49,591 nucleotides of DNA from Lentzea flava (lineage in GTDB: Bacteria > Actinomycetota > Actinomycetes > Mycobacteriales > Pseudonocardiaceae), in assembly GCF_014648475.1 (NCBI RefSeq), contig NZ_BMRE01000056.1, positions 1 to 49,591 of the forward strand, given 5' to 3'. The number at the start of each line of letters is the position of its first letter. The stretch's first letter is position 1. Shown in pieces: positions 1 to 8,125 of this stretch. The translations under genes and the position numbers were made by a program. The notes beneath the pieces are model-generated. The model was not told where the DNA came from. It worked only from the letters and a program-made list of their open reading frames with translations, and did no database searches.

Positions 1-63
1 GCCGCCGCTCACGCGGCGACCCGTCCCAAGGACCTCACCCCTGGTTAAAACACCAGGTCCACC

Positions 64-89
64 TGAAGTGCACAAAAGCGCCGTTCATC
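64..89 (-). repeat. Half-copy of dispersed palindromic intergenic element
   Basis: The sequence TGAAGTGCACAAAAGCGCCG followed by TTCATC is the reverse complement, with one mismatch in the outer bases, of the element at 49536-49561, and it matches one arm of the full palindrome at 19721-19769. It lies just downstream of the DUF3107 gene. A small separate hairpin (CCTGG...CCAGG) sits at about 41-58. Function unknown; position fits an intergenic or 3'-end element. Confidence 0.7.
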
Positions 90-99
90 GTTCAAAGCT

Positions 100-342
100 T
101 CAGGCGCCGAAACCGACCTTGCGCGAGTCCTGCGGGCCGATCTCCACGTAAGCGACGCGGCTGGCGGGCACGACGAACCGCCCGCCCTTGGCGTCCACCA
201 GCGTCAGCACGGCGGACTTGCCGGACACCGCGTCGGCGACCTGCGCCTCGACCTCAGCCGGGGTGAGATCACTGGTCACAGTGAGTTCCCGCGGGCTGTC
301 CGCGACGCCGATCCTGATCTCCACGCTGACCTCCGTGCTCAA
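100..342 (-). CDS. DUF3107 family small protein (TB9.4-like)
   Basis: An 80-residue acidic protein matching the DUF3107 family of actinobacteria, of which mycobacterial Rv3208A (TB9.4) is a member. It begins STEVSVEIRIGVADSPREL and has the family's pattern of a beta-strand start, a 'TSDLTPAEVEAQVADAV' helix, and a second strand segment ending in VEIGPQDSRKVGFG. No catalytic motif is visible, and the family function is unknown. It follows the ferritin-like gene by 25 bases on the same strand, so the two probably share a transcript. The neighbourhood (ferritin-like gene, RhlE-type helicase, beta-propeller membrane protein) is the same as in mycobacteria, which supports the call. Confidence 0.85.
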   Translation of the reverse strand: MSTEVSVEIRIGVADSPRELTVTSDLTPAEVEAQVADAVSGKSAVLTLVDAKGGRFVVPASRVAYVEIGPQDSRKVGFGA

Positions 343-367
343 AGAGAAAATCTGACAGCGAGCCTAC

Positions 368-1009
368 CTAGCCCAAGCCCAGCTGCGTCATGCGCCGCGC
401 GTGCGACTGCTGGAGCCGCCGGAACAACTGACCGATCCCGGCGAGGTCGCCAGAGCCTCGCACGATCAGCTCGGAGAGCCCGTCCCGCTCCGCCACCACG
501 TACTGGGCCTGCGTCAACGCCTCGCCGAGCAGCCGGCGGCCCCACAGCGCGAGCCGGTCGCGCACCCGCGGATCCGACTCCACGGCGGCCAGGACTTCGC
601 GCTCAGCGAACGCCGAGTGACCCGTGTCGGCGAGCACGGCGAGCACCAGCTCGCGGGTCGGCTCGTCGAGCCACTCCGCGACCTCGCGGTAGAAGTCGGC
701 GGCGAGGCCGTCGCCCACGTAGGCCTTCACGAGCGACTCGAGCCACGACTTGGGGCTGGTCGACTCGTGGAACGCGTCGAAGCCCTTCACGAACGGCGCC
801 ATCGCGTCCTCGACGGCGACACCCTCCGCGGCCAGGTACTTCTGCAACAGCGTGAAGTGCCCGATCTCCGCGGCGGCCATCTGCGCCAACGCCGCGCGTC
901 CGGCCAATGTCGGCGCCGAACGCGAGTCCTCCGTCATCCGGTCGAAGGCCGAGAGCTCGCCGTAAGCGAGCGCTCCGAGAAGATCGACAACACCCTCCGC
1001 AACACCCAT
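368..1009 (-). CDS. Ferritin-like fold protein (MiaE-like / Rv3210c-like)
   Basis: A 213-residue helical protein of the ferritin-like group related to tRNA-(ms2io6A)-hydroxylase. Candidate di-iron ligands sit in the usual helix pattern: ELSAF near residue 18, AAEIGHF near 46-52 and ADTGHSAFAERE near 127-138. Family knowledge suggests a diiron oxygenase or oxidase fold; the substrate in actinobacteria is not established. The gene is divergent from the DEAD-box helicase and upstream of the DUF3107 gene, the same arrangement as in mycobacteria. The ATG at 1009 has no obvious ribosome binding site in front of it, so a leaderless or slightly different start is possible. Confidence 0.75.
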   Translation of the reverse strand: MGVAEGVVDLLGALAYGELSAFDRMTEDSRSAPTLAGRAALAQMAAAEIGHFTLLQKYLAAEGVAVEDAMAPFVKGFDAFHESTSPKSWLESLVKAYVGDGLAADFYREVAEWLDEPTRELVLAVLADTGHSAFAEREVLAAVESDPRVRDRLALWGRRLLGEALTQAQYVVAERDGLSELIVRGSGDLAGIGQLFRRLQQSHARRMTQLGLG

Positions 1010-1024
1010 GGAAACGAACTCTAG

Positions 1025-1052
1025 TGGTCAATCGGGTCCTGCCAGGTAGAAT
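1025..1052 (+). promoter_or_regulatory. Candidate sigma-A-type promoter for the helicase
   Basis: TGGTCA (1025-1030) and TAGAAT (1047-1052) are separated by 16 bases, a fair match to -35/-10 elements. If used, transcription would start near 1059 and leave a 5' leader of about 120 bases ahead of the helicase. RhlE-type helicases often have long, regulated leaders. This is inference from sequence only. Confidence 0.35.
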
Positions 1053-1178
1053 GGGGACGGACGCCCGGCGTGACGAGTGTGACGACCACGCTGCGCGGCG
1101 CATGAATGGTGCGCGTACACCTTTCCCGCAGCTGCTCTTCAAGCGCGGTCGAGAGGCCCGGCCAGGGCTCGTACGCGC

Positions 1179-2810
1179 TTGGTACGAGAGAGGCTGATCA
1201 TCCTGACCGCTGAAGTAGAAGCACATCTGGACCCGGTCCTGCTGGAACACAGCGAGACCGGCGTTCCCGTCGAAGACACGTCGCACCCGCTGCAGGCCAA
1301 TGCCCCGGTGCGCACCGACTCCCCCACGTTCGCCGAGCTGGGAGTCCGCAACGAGATCGTCAAGGCGCTCGGCGAAGCGGGCATCGAACGCGCGTTCGCC
1401 ATCCAGGAGCTGACGCTCCCCATCGCTCTCGCCGGCGACGACGTCATCGGCCAGGCGCGCACCGGCACCGGCAAGACCCTCGGGTTCGGCGTGCCGCTGC
1501 TGCACCGCCTCGCCACGCCTGGCGACGGCACCCCGCAGGCGCTTGTGGTCGTCCCCACCCGTGAGCTGTGTCTCCAGGTCTCGCACGACCTCACCGACGC
1601 GTCGAAGCACCTGGGTGTGAAGGTCGCCGCCATCTACGGCGGCATCCCGTACGAGCGGCAGATCTCGCAGCTCCGCAAGGGCGTCGACGTGGTCATCGGC
1701 ACGCCCGGCCGCCTGCTCGACCTGGCAGAACAGCGCCACCTGGTGCTCGGCAAGGTCCGCATGCTGGTGCTCGACGAGGCCGACGAGATGCTCGACCTGG
1801 GCTTCCTGCCCGACATCGAGCGCATCCTCACGATGGTCCCCGACGAGCGGCAGACGATGCTGTTCAGCGCGACCATGCCGGGCCCGATCATCACGCTCGC
1901 CCGCACGTTCCTGAAGCAGCCGACGCACATCCGCGCCGAGGAGAACGACGCGGGGCAGACCCACGAGCGCACCAAGCAGTTCGTCTACCGGGCGCACTCG
2001 CTGGACAAGCCGGAGATGCTGGCCCGCGTGCTGCAGGCCCGTGACCGCGGCCTGTCGATGATCTTCGCCCGCACCAAGCGGACCGCGCAGAAGGTCGCCG
2101 ACGACCTGACCGAGCGCGGGTTCGCCGCGGCCGCCGTGCACGGTGACCTGGGCCAGGGCGCGCGCGAGAAGGCGCTGCGGGCGTTCCGCAGCGGCAAGGT
2201 CGACGTGCTGGTCGCCACCGACGTCGCGGCACGCGGCATCGACATCGACGACGTGACGCACGTCATCAACTACCAGTGCCCCGAGGACGAGAAGACCTAC
2301 GTGCACCGCATCGGCCGCACGGGCCGTGCCGGGCGCACGGGTGTCGCCGTCACGTTCGTCGACTGGGACGAAGAGGCGCGCTGGAAGTCCGTCAACGAGC
2401 TGCTCAACCTGGGCATCGACGAGCCGGTGGAGACCTACTCCACGTCGGAGCACCTGTTCGAGGACCTGGGCATCCCGTCCGGCTCGACGGGCCGGCTGCC
2501 GCTCAGCCACCGCACGCGTGCCGGTCTGGACGCCGAGGAGGAGGAGAAGCTCGACAACGGCAAGCGCAAGCGCCGTCGTCGTGGCGCCACCGGCCGCGGT
2601 TCCGCCGAGCAGGCGGCGCCGGAGGCGAGCGAGGAGACCAGGCCGAAGCGCACCCGGACGCGCACGCGCAGCCGTGGCGGCGTGCCCGTCGAGGGCCAGC
2701 AGGCGGAGACGACGGCTTCCGAGGCCGCGGACAAGCCCGCGTCGGACAAGCCCCGCAGGCGTCGTCGTCGCCGTTCCTCTGCCGAACAGGCCGCTCCTTC
2801 GGCAGACTGA
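1179..2810 (+). CDS. rhlE: DEAD-box RNA helicase (RhlE type)
   Basis: ATP-dependent RNA helicase acting in ribosome assembly or RNA turnover in the cytoplasm. The core motifs are all present: Q-motif region near 50-80, Walker A ARTGTGKT (93-100), PTREL (126-130), TPGRLL (175-180), DEAD (199-202), SAT (230-232), VHGDLGQ and the C-terminal HRIGRTGRAGRTG (376-388). The last ~90 residues form a basic, Arg/Lys-rich disordered tail typical of actinobacterial RhlE proteins and likely to bind RNA. The start shown is a TTG; a CTG at 1203, nine bases after GAGAGG, is an alternative giving LTAEVEAHLDP as the N-terminus. The next gene starts 4 bases downstream, so they are probably co-transcribed. Confidence 0.9.
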   Translation: MVRERLIILTAEVEAHLDPVLLEHSETGVPVEDTSHPLQANAPVRTDSPTFAELGVRNEIVKALGEAGIERAFAIQELTLPIALAGDDVIGQARTGTGKTLGFGVPLLHRLATPGDGTPQALVVVPTRELCLQVSHDLTDASKHLGVKVAAIYGGIPYERQISQLRKGVDVVIGTPGRLLDLAEQRHLVLGKVRMLVLDEADEMLDLGFLPDIERILTMVPDERQTMLFSATMPGPIITLARTFLKQPTHIRAEENDAGQTHERTKQFVYRAHSLDKPEMLARVLQARDRGLSMIFARTKRTAQKVADDLTERGFAAAAVHGDLGQGAREKALRAFRSGKVDVLVATDVAARGIDIDDVTHVINYQCPEDEKTYVHRIGRTGRAGRTGVAVTFVDWDEEARWKSVNELLNLGIDEPVETYSTSEHLFEDLGIPSGSTGRLPLSHRTRAGLDAEEEEKLDNGKRKRRRRGATGRGSAEQAAPEASEETRPKRTRTRTRSRGGVPVEGQQAETTASEAADKPASDKPRRRRRRRSSAEQAAPSAD

Positions 2811-2814
2811 TCAC

Positions 2815-4158
2815 ATGTCGTCCCCCGGTTCCGACGTCACCGACATCGAGGACGTCCTCGACGAGCCCGCGCACCAGCCGGCAACGGAGTCCGAGCTCGT
2901 CGAGAAACGTCCGCCCGCCCGGTCGTGGCGCACCCGCGCCGACTTCGTGGCGGTTGCGCTGATCGCCGTGGTCTCGGTCGTCGCGGCCGTGCTGACCTGG
3001 GCGTTCAGTGACGCGCGGGCCACGACGTCGATCACCGGGCCGTCGTCGTGGGAGCCGTTGCCCGAGGTCGCGGCACTGCCCCCGACGCTCGCGGAGGTGT
3101 GGCGCGCGAAGAGCGGCGCCACGCAGTCGCCGGTCGTCGTGCAGACCCCGTCCAAGGACACGGGCGAGGAGAAGCCGTCGACGGTCGTCACCGGCGACGG
3201 CGGCGAGGTCAACGGCCGCGACCCGCTGACCGGTGACGTGCGGTGGACGTATAAGCGCGACCTGCCGCTCTGCGTGGTCAGCACGGCGTGGGCGCGCGCG
3301 ATGGCCCTGTACTCCAAGGGCACCAACTGCTCCGAGCTCACCTCGCTCGACGGCGTCACCGGTGAGCGACGGGCACAGCGCAACGGCGACGCGGAACCGG
3401 GCACGGCCCTGCTCAACGAGGGCTCCCACCTGATCACCACCGGGTCGAAGTACGTGGAGGTCTACCGCCGCGACGACCTGGTCAAGTCGCTGGAGTACGG
3501 CAGCCTGCGCGCGATCGTGAACCCGAACAAGCAGCCGCGCGTCGGCTGCACGTACGGCTCGGTGACCGTGACGTCCGGCAAGTTCGCGATCGTCGAGCAC
3601 TGCCCGGACGACGGTTCCGACCGGGTCACGGTGCTCAAGCCGAACCCGGACAAGTCCGACGAGCCGAAGGTGTTCGCGAGCGTCCTGACCGGCGGCAGGA
3701 ACGTGCAGGTCGTGGCACTGACGGAGAAGCTGGTGGCGGTGGCGGTGCCGAACCCGAGCCGCCTGCTCGTGTTCGACGCGGAGAGCGGCAACCAGATCTC
3801 CGACGTGCCGATCGACGTGCCGGCCGCCGACTTCGTCGAGCCGCCGAACCACGTGACCCGCGTGTTCGCCACCAAGACGAACGTCTTCTGGTTCACCGGT
3901 TCCCGCACGATCGCCCTTTCGCACGACACGCTCACTCCACTGTGGACGGCGGAGGGCACGCTCGGTGCCGGCACGACGCTCGCGGGCCGCGCGATCATCC
4001 CGGTGAAGGACGGCCTGAGGGTGTTCGAGCAGGCCACGGGTGAGGTCGTGGGCACGATCCGGGTGAACCGCGAGGGCTACACGGGCCCTGTGCAACTCGC
4101 CACAGCCGGTCCCGTTGTGCTCGAGCAGCGTGGCGAAACCCTGGTCGCACTGCGATAG
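2815..4158 (+). CDS. Membrane-anchored beta-propeller protein (PQQ-like repeats, Rv3212-like)
   Basis: A 447-residue protein with a cytoplasmic N-terminus of about 45 residues, one membrane helix (near 46-66, VAVALIAVVSVVAAVLTWAF) and a large extracytoplasmic domain. This domain has repeated beta-strand segments of the PQQ-like propeller type, such as GDGGEVNGRDPLTGDVRWTY, LTSLDGVTGERRAQ and VFDAESGNQISD. No enzymatic residues are recognised; such proteins are usually binding or scaffold proteins. The ATG at 2815 follows the helicase stop by 4 bases. The same helicase-propeller pair is found in mycobacteria (rhlE, Rv3212). Paired cysteines in the outer domain may form disulfides. Confidence 0.75.
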   Translation: MSSPGSDVTDIEDVLDEPAHQPATESELVEKRPPARSWRTRADFVAVALIAVVSVVAAVLTWAFSDARATTSITGPSSWEPLPEVAALPPTLAEVWRAKSGATQSPVVVQTPSKDTGEEKPSTVVTGDGGEVNGRDPLTGDVRWTYKRDLPLCVVSTAWARAMALYSKGTNCSELTSLDGVTGERRAQRNGDAEPGTALLNEGSHLITTGSKYVEVYRRDDLVKSLEYGSLRAIVNPNKQPRVGCTYGSVTVTSGKFAIVEHCPDDGSDRVTVLKPNPDKSDEPKVFASVLTGGRNVQVVALTEKLVAVAVPNPSRLLVFDAESGNQISDVPIDVPAADFVEPPNHVTRVFATKTNVFWFTGSRTIALSHDTLTPLWTAEGTLGAGTTLAGRAIIPVKDGLRVFEQATGEVVGTIRVNREGYTGPVQLATAGPVVLEQRGETLVALR

Positions 4159-4165
4159 TTCCCTC

Positions 4166-5044
4166 GTGTACTCGCAGCTCAGCCCGCACCGGGCACAACG
4201 TGTCGACCTGCCGGGCCGTTACGGCACGATCGCGGCGCTGCGCGCGCCCGCGATGGGCGACGACGCGTTGCGCACGACGGCGCTGCTCGTGCCGGGCTAC
4301 ACGGGCTCCAAAGAGGACTTCGCGCCGATGATCGACCCGATCGCGGACGCCGGTTTCGAGGTGCTCGCGATCGACCTGCCGGGCCAGCAGGACTCGCCGG
4401 GCCCCGACGACGAGGCGCTCTACCGCCCCGGCCCGCTGGGGTCCGTGGTCGCCGAGCTGATCGAGAAGATCGCCGCCGACGGCCGCCGCGTGCTGCTCCT
4501 CGGCCACTCCTACGGCGGTCTCGTGGCACGGGCCGCGGTGTTCGCGGGCGCGCCGATCGCCGGTCTCACCCTGATGTCGTCCGGCCCCTCCGAACTGCCT
4601 GCCGGTGAGCGCCGCACAGTCCTCGATGTCGGCGAGCACGTGCTGAACGAACAGGGCGTCGAGGGCATCCAGAAGCTGAACGAGCTGCGGTCGTCGCAGA
4701 ACCCGGCGTGGGCCGCGCTGCCGCAGGAGCTGAAGGACTTCTACCGCACCAGGTTCCTGAAGTCGCCCGCCGCGGCGATGTTCGGCATGGGCAACGGCCT
4801 GCGCTACGAGCCGGACCAGGTCGCGAAGCTCGCCCGCACGCTGCGCTCGTCTGGCATCCCCGCCCTGGTGGTGTGCGGCGACGCGGACGACGCGTGGAGC
4901 CCAGCCGCCCAGCGCGACATGGCTGAGCGGCTGGACGCCGACTTCGCGGTGCTGCCCGGCGTGATGCACTCGCCGAACACCGAGGCACCTCACGAGCTCA
5001 TCGGCACGCTGCTGCCGACGTGGCGGGCCTGGCTCAGCTCGTGA
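4166..5044 (+). CDS. Alpha/beta hydrolase
   Basis: A 292-residue hydrolase of the alpha/beta fold. The nucleophile elbow GHSYGG places the catalytic Ser near residue 115. The likely acid lies in GDADDAWSP (about 237-245) and the histidine in GVMHSPN (about 265). Substrate unknown; lipase, esterase or proline-iminopeptidase-like are all possible. The GTG start at 4166 is preferred because an upstream in-frame start lies inside the preceding gene. The 3' part of the gene, from the acid onward, begins with a 54-base segment repeated after the HD gene 3.2 kb downstream. The end of this gene may therefore have been involved in an insertion or recombination. Confidence 0.8.
   Translation: MYSQLSPHRAQRVDLPGRYGTIAALRAPAMGDDALRTTALLVPGYTGSKEDFAPMIDPIADAGFEVLAIDLPGQQDSPGPDDEALYRPGPLGSVVAELIEKIAADGRRVLLLGHSYGGLVARAAVFAGAPIAGLTLMSSGPSELPAGERRTVLDVGEHVLNEQGVEGIQKLNELRSSQNPAWAALPQELKDFYRTRFLKSPAAAMFGMGNGLRYEPDQVAKLARTLRSSGIPALVVCGDADDAWSPAAQRDMAERLDADFAVLPGVMHSPNTEAPHELIGTLLPTWRAWLSS
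4881..4934 (+). repeat. Direct repeat, copy 1 (inside hydrolase gene)
   Basis: Matches 8126-8179 at 53 of 54 positions; the single difference is G at 4897 versus C at 8142. After a 3-base gap the match resumes for about 5 bases. It encodes the segment DADDAWSPAAQRDMAERL of the hydrolase, next to its catalytic acid. With copy 2 it brackets the XRE/Nudix/HD module. Confidence 0.95.
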
Positions 5045-5064
5045 GTGCCGGCTGCACGCACCCC

Positions 5065-5952
5065 TCAGGTCGGATTTGAAGTCTCCAGCGCATTCTCGGC
5101 TCGTCTTCGAGCAGGGCATGAGGCGTCGTACAGACGAACGATCAACTCTCTGGACTCGGCCTCGTCCAAGCTCATCGCATCGAGTGCGCGAAGGACCTTC
5201 TCGTAGCCCGCGATCGCGTCCTTCGCCTCGGCGACGAGGCTGGAATTCTCGGTGTCCACCCACACCAGCGGTTCGTACTTCGCGAAGATCAACCGCGTGA
5301 ACGGCCCGGCCAGGCCAGGATGCGCGCCGAGCTCGGCAGGCACGATCCGGATCGTGGTGTTCGCCCATGTCGCCATGAGCAGGAGGTGCAACAGCTGCCC
5401 GGCGTACACCTCCGCACCACCGACGCGCAGGTGCAAAGCCAACTCGTGGATGAAGAAGGTGCACTCCTTGCCACCGCGAAGCAACTCCTGCATCGCAAGC
5501 TGCGCCTGCACCCGATCGTGCAGCTCGGTCGCCGGCACGGTGGAGCAAGCGAGCAGCACTTCACGCATGTAGTCGGCCGTCTGGAGAAACAGCGGCACCA
5601 TGTGCGTGTGCCAGCTCGTCAGCGACTCGGCCACGGCCAGGTTCTCTGCGAGCGTGCGAAGCCGGATGGGCGCACAGATGCCGTGCTGTTGCCACCAGCC
5701 CTTGATGTGCGTCTCCGGGTACAGCGACAACAGGTGGGCGGATTCGGCGGCCCCGATCCGGCAGACTCCCAGCAACGCGGCGACTTCGAGCTTGGTGGCC
5801 CCGCCCTTGCCGTTCACCACGTCCGAAAGCTTGGCTTCGTCCCAGTCCAGGATTCCAGCGACGTCACGCGAGGTCAGCCCAGCACCCGCGATGGCCGATC
5901 GCAGGCCGGCACCGAACTCCCGCCCACGCGCGGTGGAGATCCTCTTCGGCAT
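5065..5952 (-). CDS. XRE-family regulator with DUF5753 domain
   Basis: A 295-residue DNA-binding regulator. An N-terminal helix-turn-helix (about residues 10-65, GLTSRDVAGILDWDEAKLSD) is followed by a DUF5753 region (about 95-275) with the typical segments QQHGICAPIRLRTLAENLAV, YMREVLLACS and the strand-rich FTRLIFAKYEPLVWVDT. These proteins are abundant in streptomycetes and relatives and commonly pair with a short DUF397 gene. No DUF397 gene is seen here. Instead it is divergent from an XRE-Nudix-like gene, and the shared 136-base intergenic region holds a perfect 10-base inverted repeat, so it may regulate both. It converges on the hydrolase with only 20 bases between. Confidence 0.88.
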   Translation of the reverse strand: MPKRISTARGREFGAGLRSAIAGAGLTSRDVAGILDWDEAKLSDVVNGKGGATKLEVAALLGVCRIGAAESAHLLSLYPETHIKGWWQQHGICAPIRLRTLAENLAVAESLTSWHTHMVPLFLQTADYMREVLLACSTVPATELHDRVQAQLAMQELLRGGKECTFFIHELALHLRVGGAEVYAGQLLHLLLMATWANTTIRIVPAELGAHPGLAGPFTRLIFAKYEPLVWVDTENSSLVAEAKDAIAGYEKVLRALDAMSLDEAESRELIVRLYDASCPARRRAENALETSNPT

Positions 5953-6032
5953 GTCTGTTTCCTCGCACAGCTTGGCGAACGATCTGGTCTACGGCTGCTG
6001 CCATCTGACCAGCCAGAACTGTCGGCACGTAA

Positions 6033-6066
6033 GGAGGCAAATCAACTACAGATAGTATTTGCCTCC
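6033..6066. promoter_or_regulatory. Palindromic operator candidate between divergent XRE genes
   Basis: GGAGGCAAAT (6033-6042) and ATTTGCCTCC (6057-6066) form a perfect 10-base inverted repeat with a 14-base AT-rich spacer that contains TAGTAT, a possible -10 element. It sits between the divergently transcribed DUF5753 regulator (start 5952) and the XRE-Nudix gene (start 6089). That position and symmetry fit a dimeric XRE operator; this is inference. Confidence 0.55.
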
Positions 6067-6088
6067 CCTGACCGCTTCGGAGACGCAC

Positions 6089-7549
6089 GTGTCAGACGAT
6101 GCACACGACCACGACGACCTGCCCGAGCCTGCGGCAGTGAGGTTGGCCAAGGAGATCCGGCGACTCCGGCTCGATGCCGAGCTGAGCGACGCAGATGTCG
6201 CCACCGACGTTGGCTACAGCCGGCAATACGTCTCGATGGCACAGCGCGTCGGCAAGAACCTGCCGTCGAAAGAGCTTGTGAACGCGTTGGACAACGCGCT
6301 TCGGGCAGGCGGCCGACTGATCGCACTCCGGGAGACGGCCAGAGCCGAGCAGCTCGAACTGCGTCGACGCCTCACCGAACCGCCGACCGGTGGACAGACG
6401 CTGCCAGTGGCCGAACCGGCGCTGGTCGAACACGTCCGGCAGAGCCAAGCTGAATGGCTGCGTGTGCGGAACGCCCCCGGTGTCCGCGGACGTGAACTGA
6501 CCGAGCTTGCCGCCTGGCTGTATCCCCAGGAGCAACGTGGTCCCGGCGGACACGTGCTCATCGGCACGGGCTGGCTGCTCGACGAGCCGGTGGAACTGGA
6601 TGACGTGCACTTGCTCTGGTCCGACGTGCAGGGCCCTCCTACGACTTCCATGCGGATGGAACACGTCTTGCCGCTGACAGACCGGGGCTACCGGTACACG
6701 ACCTACAGTCGCGCCGTGCGAGACCTGGTCCGCCCACGACTGCTTGAGAACCGGCTCAGCTATCGACTGCTCGACATCAAGCCCGCCAAAGGACTGGAGA
6801 TGACGTTCGGCACGACGTCGTTCTTCGAGGTGTTCGACGTGAAGCAGTCCATAGCGCACGAGTTCAAGGCTGCGTGGCTGGCGGCGGATCGCTCGGTCCC
6901 CGGCTGGGATGCCTTGCCCTTGCGCACAGCCATCGGCGACCCGTTCGATCCGCAGCGTCTGCTGATGTCACCCGGCGTCAACACGTTGACCATTCGCCGA
7001 GACCGCGACGGTGACCACCGATTTGTGCTGCACGAACGAGACGGCGGCAAGGTCGCGGACGGCGGCGGCCTCTGCCACGTCATGCCTGCCGGGGAGTTCC
7101 AGCCGTCCTCTGTCGACCCGACCGACGTTTACAACGACTTCTCGTTGTGGCGCAACATCATGCGTGAGTTCTCCGAGGAGTTCCTCGGAAACCCGGAACA
7201 CGACGGGAACAGCCCTCATCCGATCGACTACGCCAGCGAAGAGCCTTTCAAGTCTTTCGAACAGGCACGCGCCCGTGATGGCTTTCGCTTGTGGCACTAC
7301 GGGCTGGCAATCGAGCCGTTGGAACTTGGCGCTGTGCAACTCACCGTTGCGGTGATCGACGACGATGTGTTCGACACGTTGTTCGCGGACCTTGTGCGCA
7401 CCAACGACGAAGGCAAGATCGTTGGCGGGAATGGGAGAACCGACATGCCGTTCACGGGTGAGGCCATCGAGCGGCTGAACCCGCGATTGTCAGCCAGTGC
7501 CTTGACCCTGCTGCGGCTGGCCTGGCGGGACAGGTCACGACTGCTTTGA
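6089..7549 (+). CDS. XRE helix-turn-helix protein with Nudix-like C-terminus
   Basis: A 486-residue multidomain protein. Residues about 15-85 form an XRE-type helix-turn-helix (ELSDADVATDVGYSRQYVS). A middle region (about 100-300) is not recognised. The C-terminal part contains HVMPAGEFQPS followed by REFSEEFLG, resembling a Nudix box with a long insertion between the Gly/Glu and the RExxEE parts. It then runs through LGAVQLTVAVIDDDVF to the end. It may sense or hydrolyse a nucleotide-type ligand, but the exact reaction is unknown. GTG at 6089 has GGAG about 6 bases upstream; an ATG at 6059 overlaps the operator and is less likely. The HD nucleotidase starts 12 bases downstream, so the two form an operon. 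GC content looks lower than in flanking genes. Confidence 0.65.
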   Translation: MSDDAHDHDDLPEPAAVRLAKEIRRLRLDAELSDADVATDVGYSRQYVSMAQRVGKNLPSKELVNALDNALRAGGRLIALRETARAEQLELRRRLTEPPTGGQTLPVAEPALVEHVRQSQAEWLRVRNAPGVRGRELTELAAWLYPQEQRGPGGHVLIGTGWLLDEPVELDDVHLLWSDVQGPPTTSMRMEHVLPLTDRGYRYTTYSRAVRDLVRPRLLENRLSYRLLDIKPAKGLEMTFGTTSFFEVFDVKQSIAHEFKAAWLAADRSVPGWDALPLRTAIGDPFDPQRLLMSPGVNTLTIRRDRDGDHRFVLHERDGGKVADGGGLCHVMPAGEFQPSSVDPTDVYNDFSLWRNIMREFSEEFLGNPEHDGNSPHPIDYASEEPFKSFEQARARDGFRLWHYGLAIEPLELGAVQLTVAVIDDDVFDTLFADLVRTNDEGKIVGGNGRTDMPFTGEAIERLNPRLSASALTLLRLAWRDRSRLL

Positions 7550-7561
7550 GGGAGACAAGTC

Positions 7562-8122
7562 ATGGCAGGCGAGCCCACCGCGATTGCCGCGTTCGGCTAT
7601 GAGCTCGGGTTGCTCAAGCGCATCCGCCGCGCGGGATGGTGGCACGTCGGCGTCCGTGATCCCGAATCGGTCGCCGAACACAGCATGAGGACCGCTCAGA
7701 TCGCGGCACTGCTCGCCGCGGAGGAAGGCGCGAATCCCGAGCGCTCCGCTTTTCTCGCGCTGTGGCACGACACGCAGGAGACCCGGACGGGGGACATCCC
7801 GCACACCGCGGCCAAGTACATGAGCAAGCCGGAGCCCCGGGAGATCACCGCCGACCAGACGGCCGCCCTGCCGGACGCCTCACGAGATCTGATTCGCGCC
7901 GCCGTGGACGAGTACGAGACCCGGCAGACTCCCGAGGCGCGGTGCGCGAAGGACGCGGACAAACTCGAAATGCTGCTTCAGGCAGTCGAGTACCGCGAGA
8001 CCGGAGTCGAGCGTGTCGCCGGGTGGATCGACTCCGCCCGGAAGGGCCTCACGACCGAGACGGCCCGACGTGTGGCCGAAGCGGCCGTAACGCTCTCCCC
8101 GCTGGCTTGGCGGGACCGCTAG
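7562..8122 (+). CDS. HD-domain nucleotidase (YfbR-like)
   Basis: A 186-residue HD-domain metal-dependent hydrolase resembling YfbR 5'-deoxynucleotidases. The expected residues are in order: H40 in ESVAEHS, H69-D70 in ALWHDTQETRTGDIP (with E73 and D78), and D131 in AKDADKLEM. The family removes phosphate from deoxynucleoside monophosphates, so a nucleotide-pool role is likely, though substrate is not proven. The length is typical. GAGGGAG precedes the ATG. Co-transcription with the XRE-Nudix gene suggests the two act on related nucleotides. A 54-base copy of a hydrolase gene segment begins 3 bases after its stop. Confidence 0.82.
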   Translation: MAGEPTAIAAFGYELGLLKRIRRAGWWHVGVRDPESVAEHSMRTAQIAALLAAEEGANPERSAFLALWHDTQETRTGDIPHTAAKYMSKPEPREITADQTAALPDASRDLIRAAVDEYETRQTPEARCAKDADKLEMLLQAVEYRETGVERVAGWIDSARKGLTTETARRVAEAAVTLSPLAWRDR

Positions 8123-8125
8123 GCC

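Noticed and set aside
603..5548. Long minus-strand ORFs opposite the helicase, beta-propeller and hydrolase genes (603-2510, 2503-4095, 3995-5548)
   Set aside because: Arg/His/Gly-rich translations without domains, lying antisense to clear genes; they are GC-bias shadows.
5065..5952. DUF397 partner gene for the DUF5753 regulator
   Set aside because: The flanks on both sides were read; no short DUF397-type ORF with the usual W-R-K-S-S-x-S start was present.
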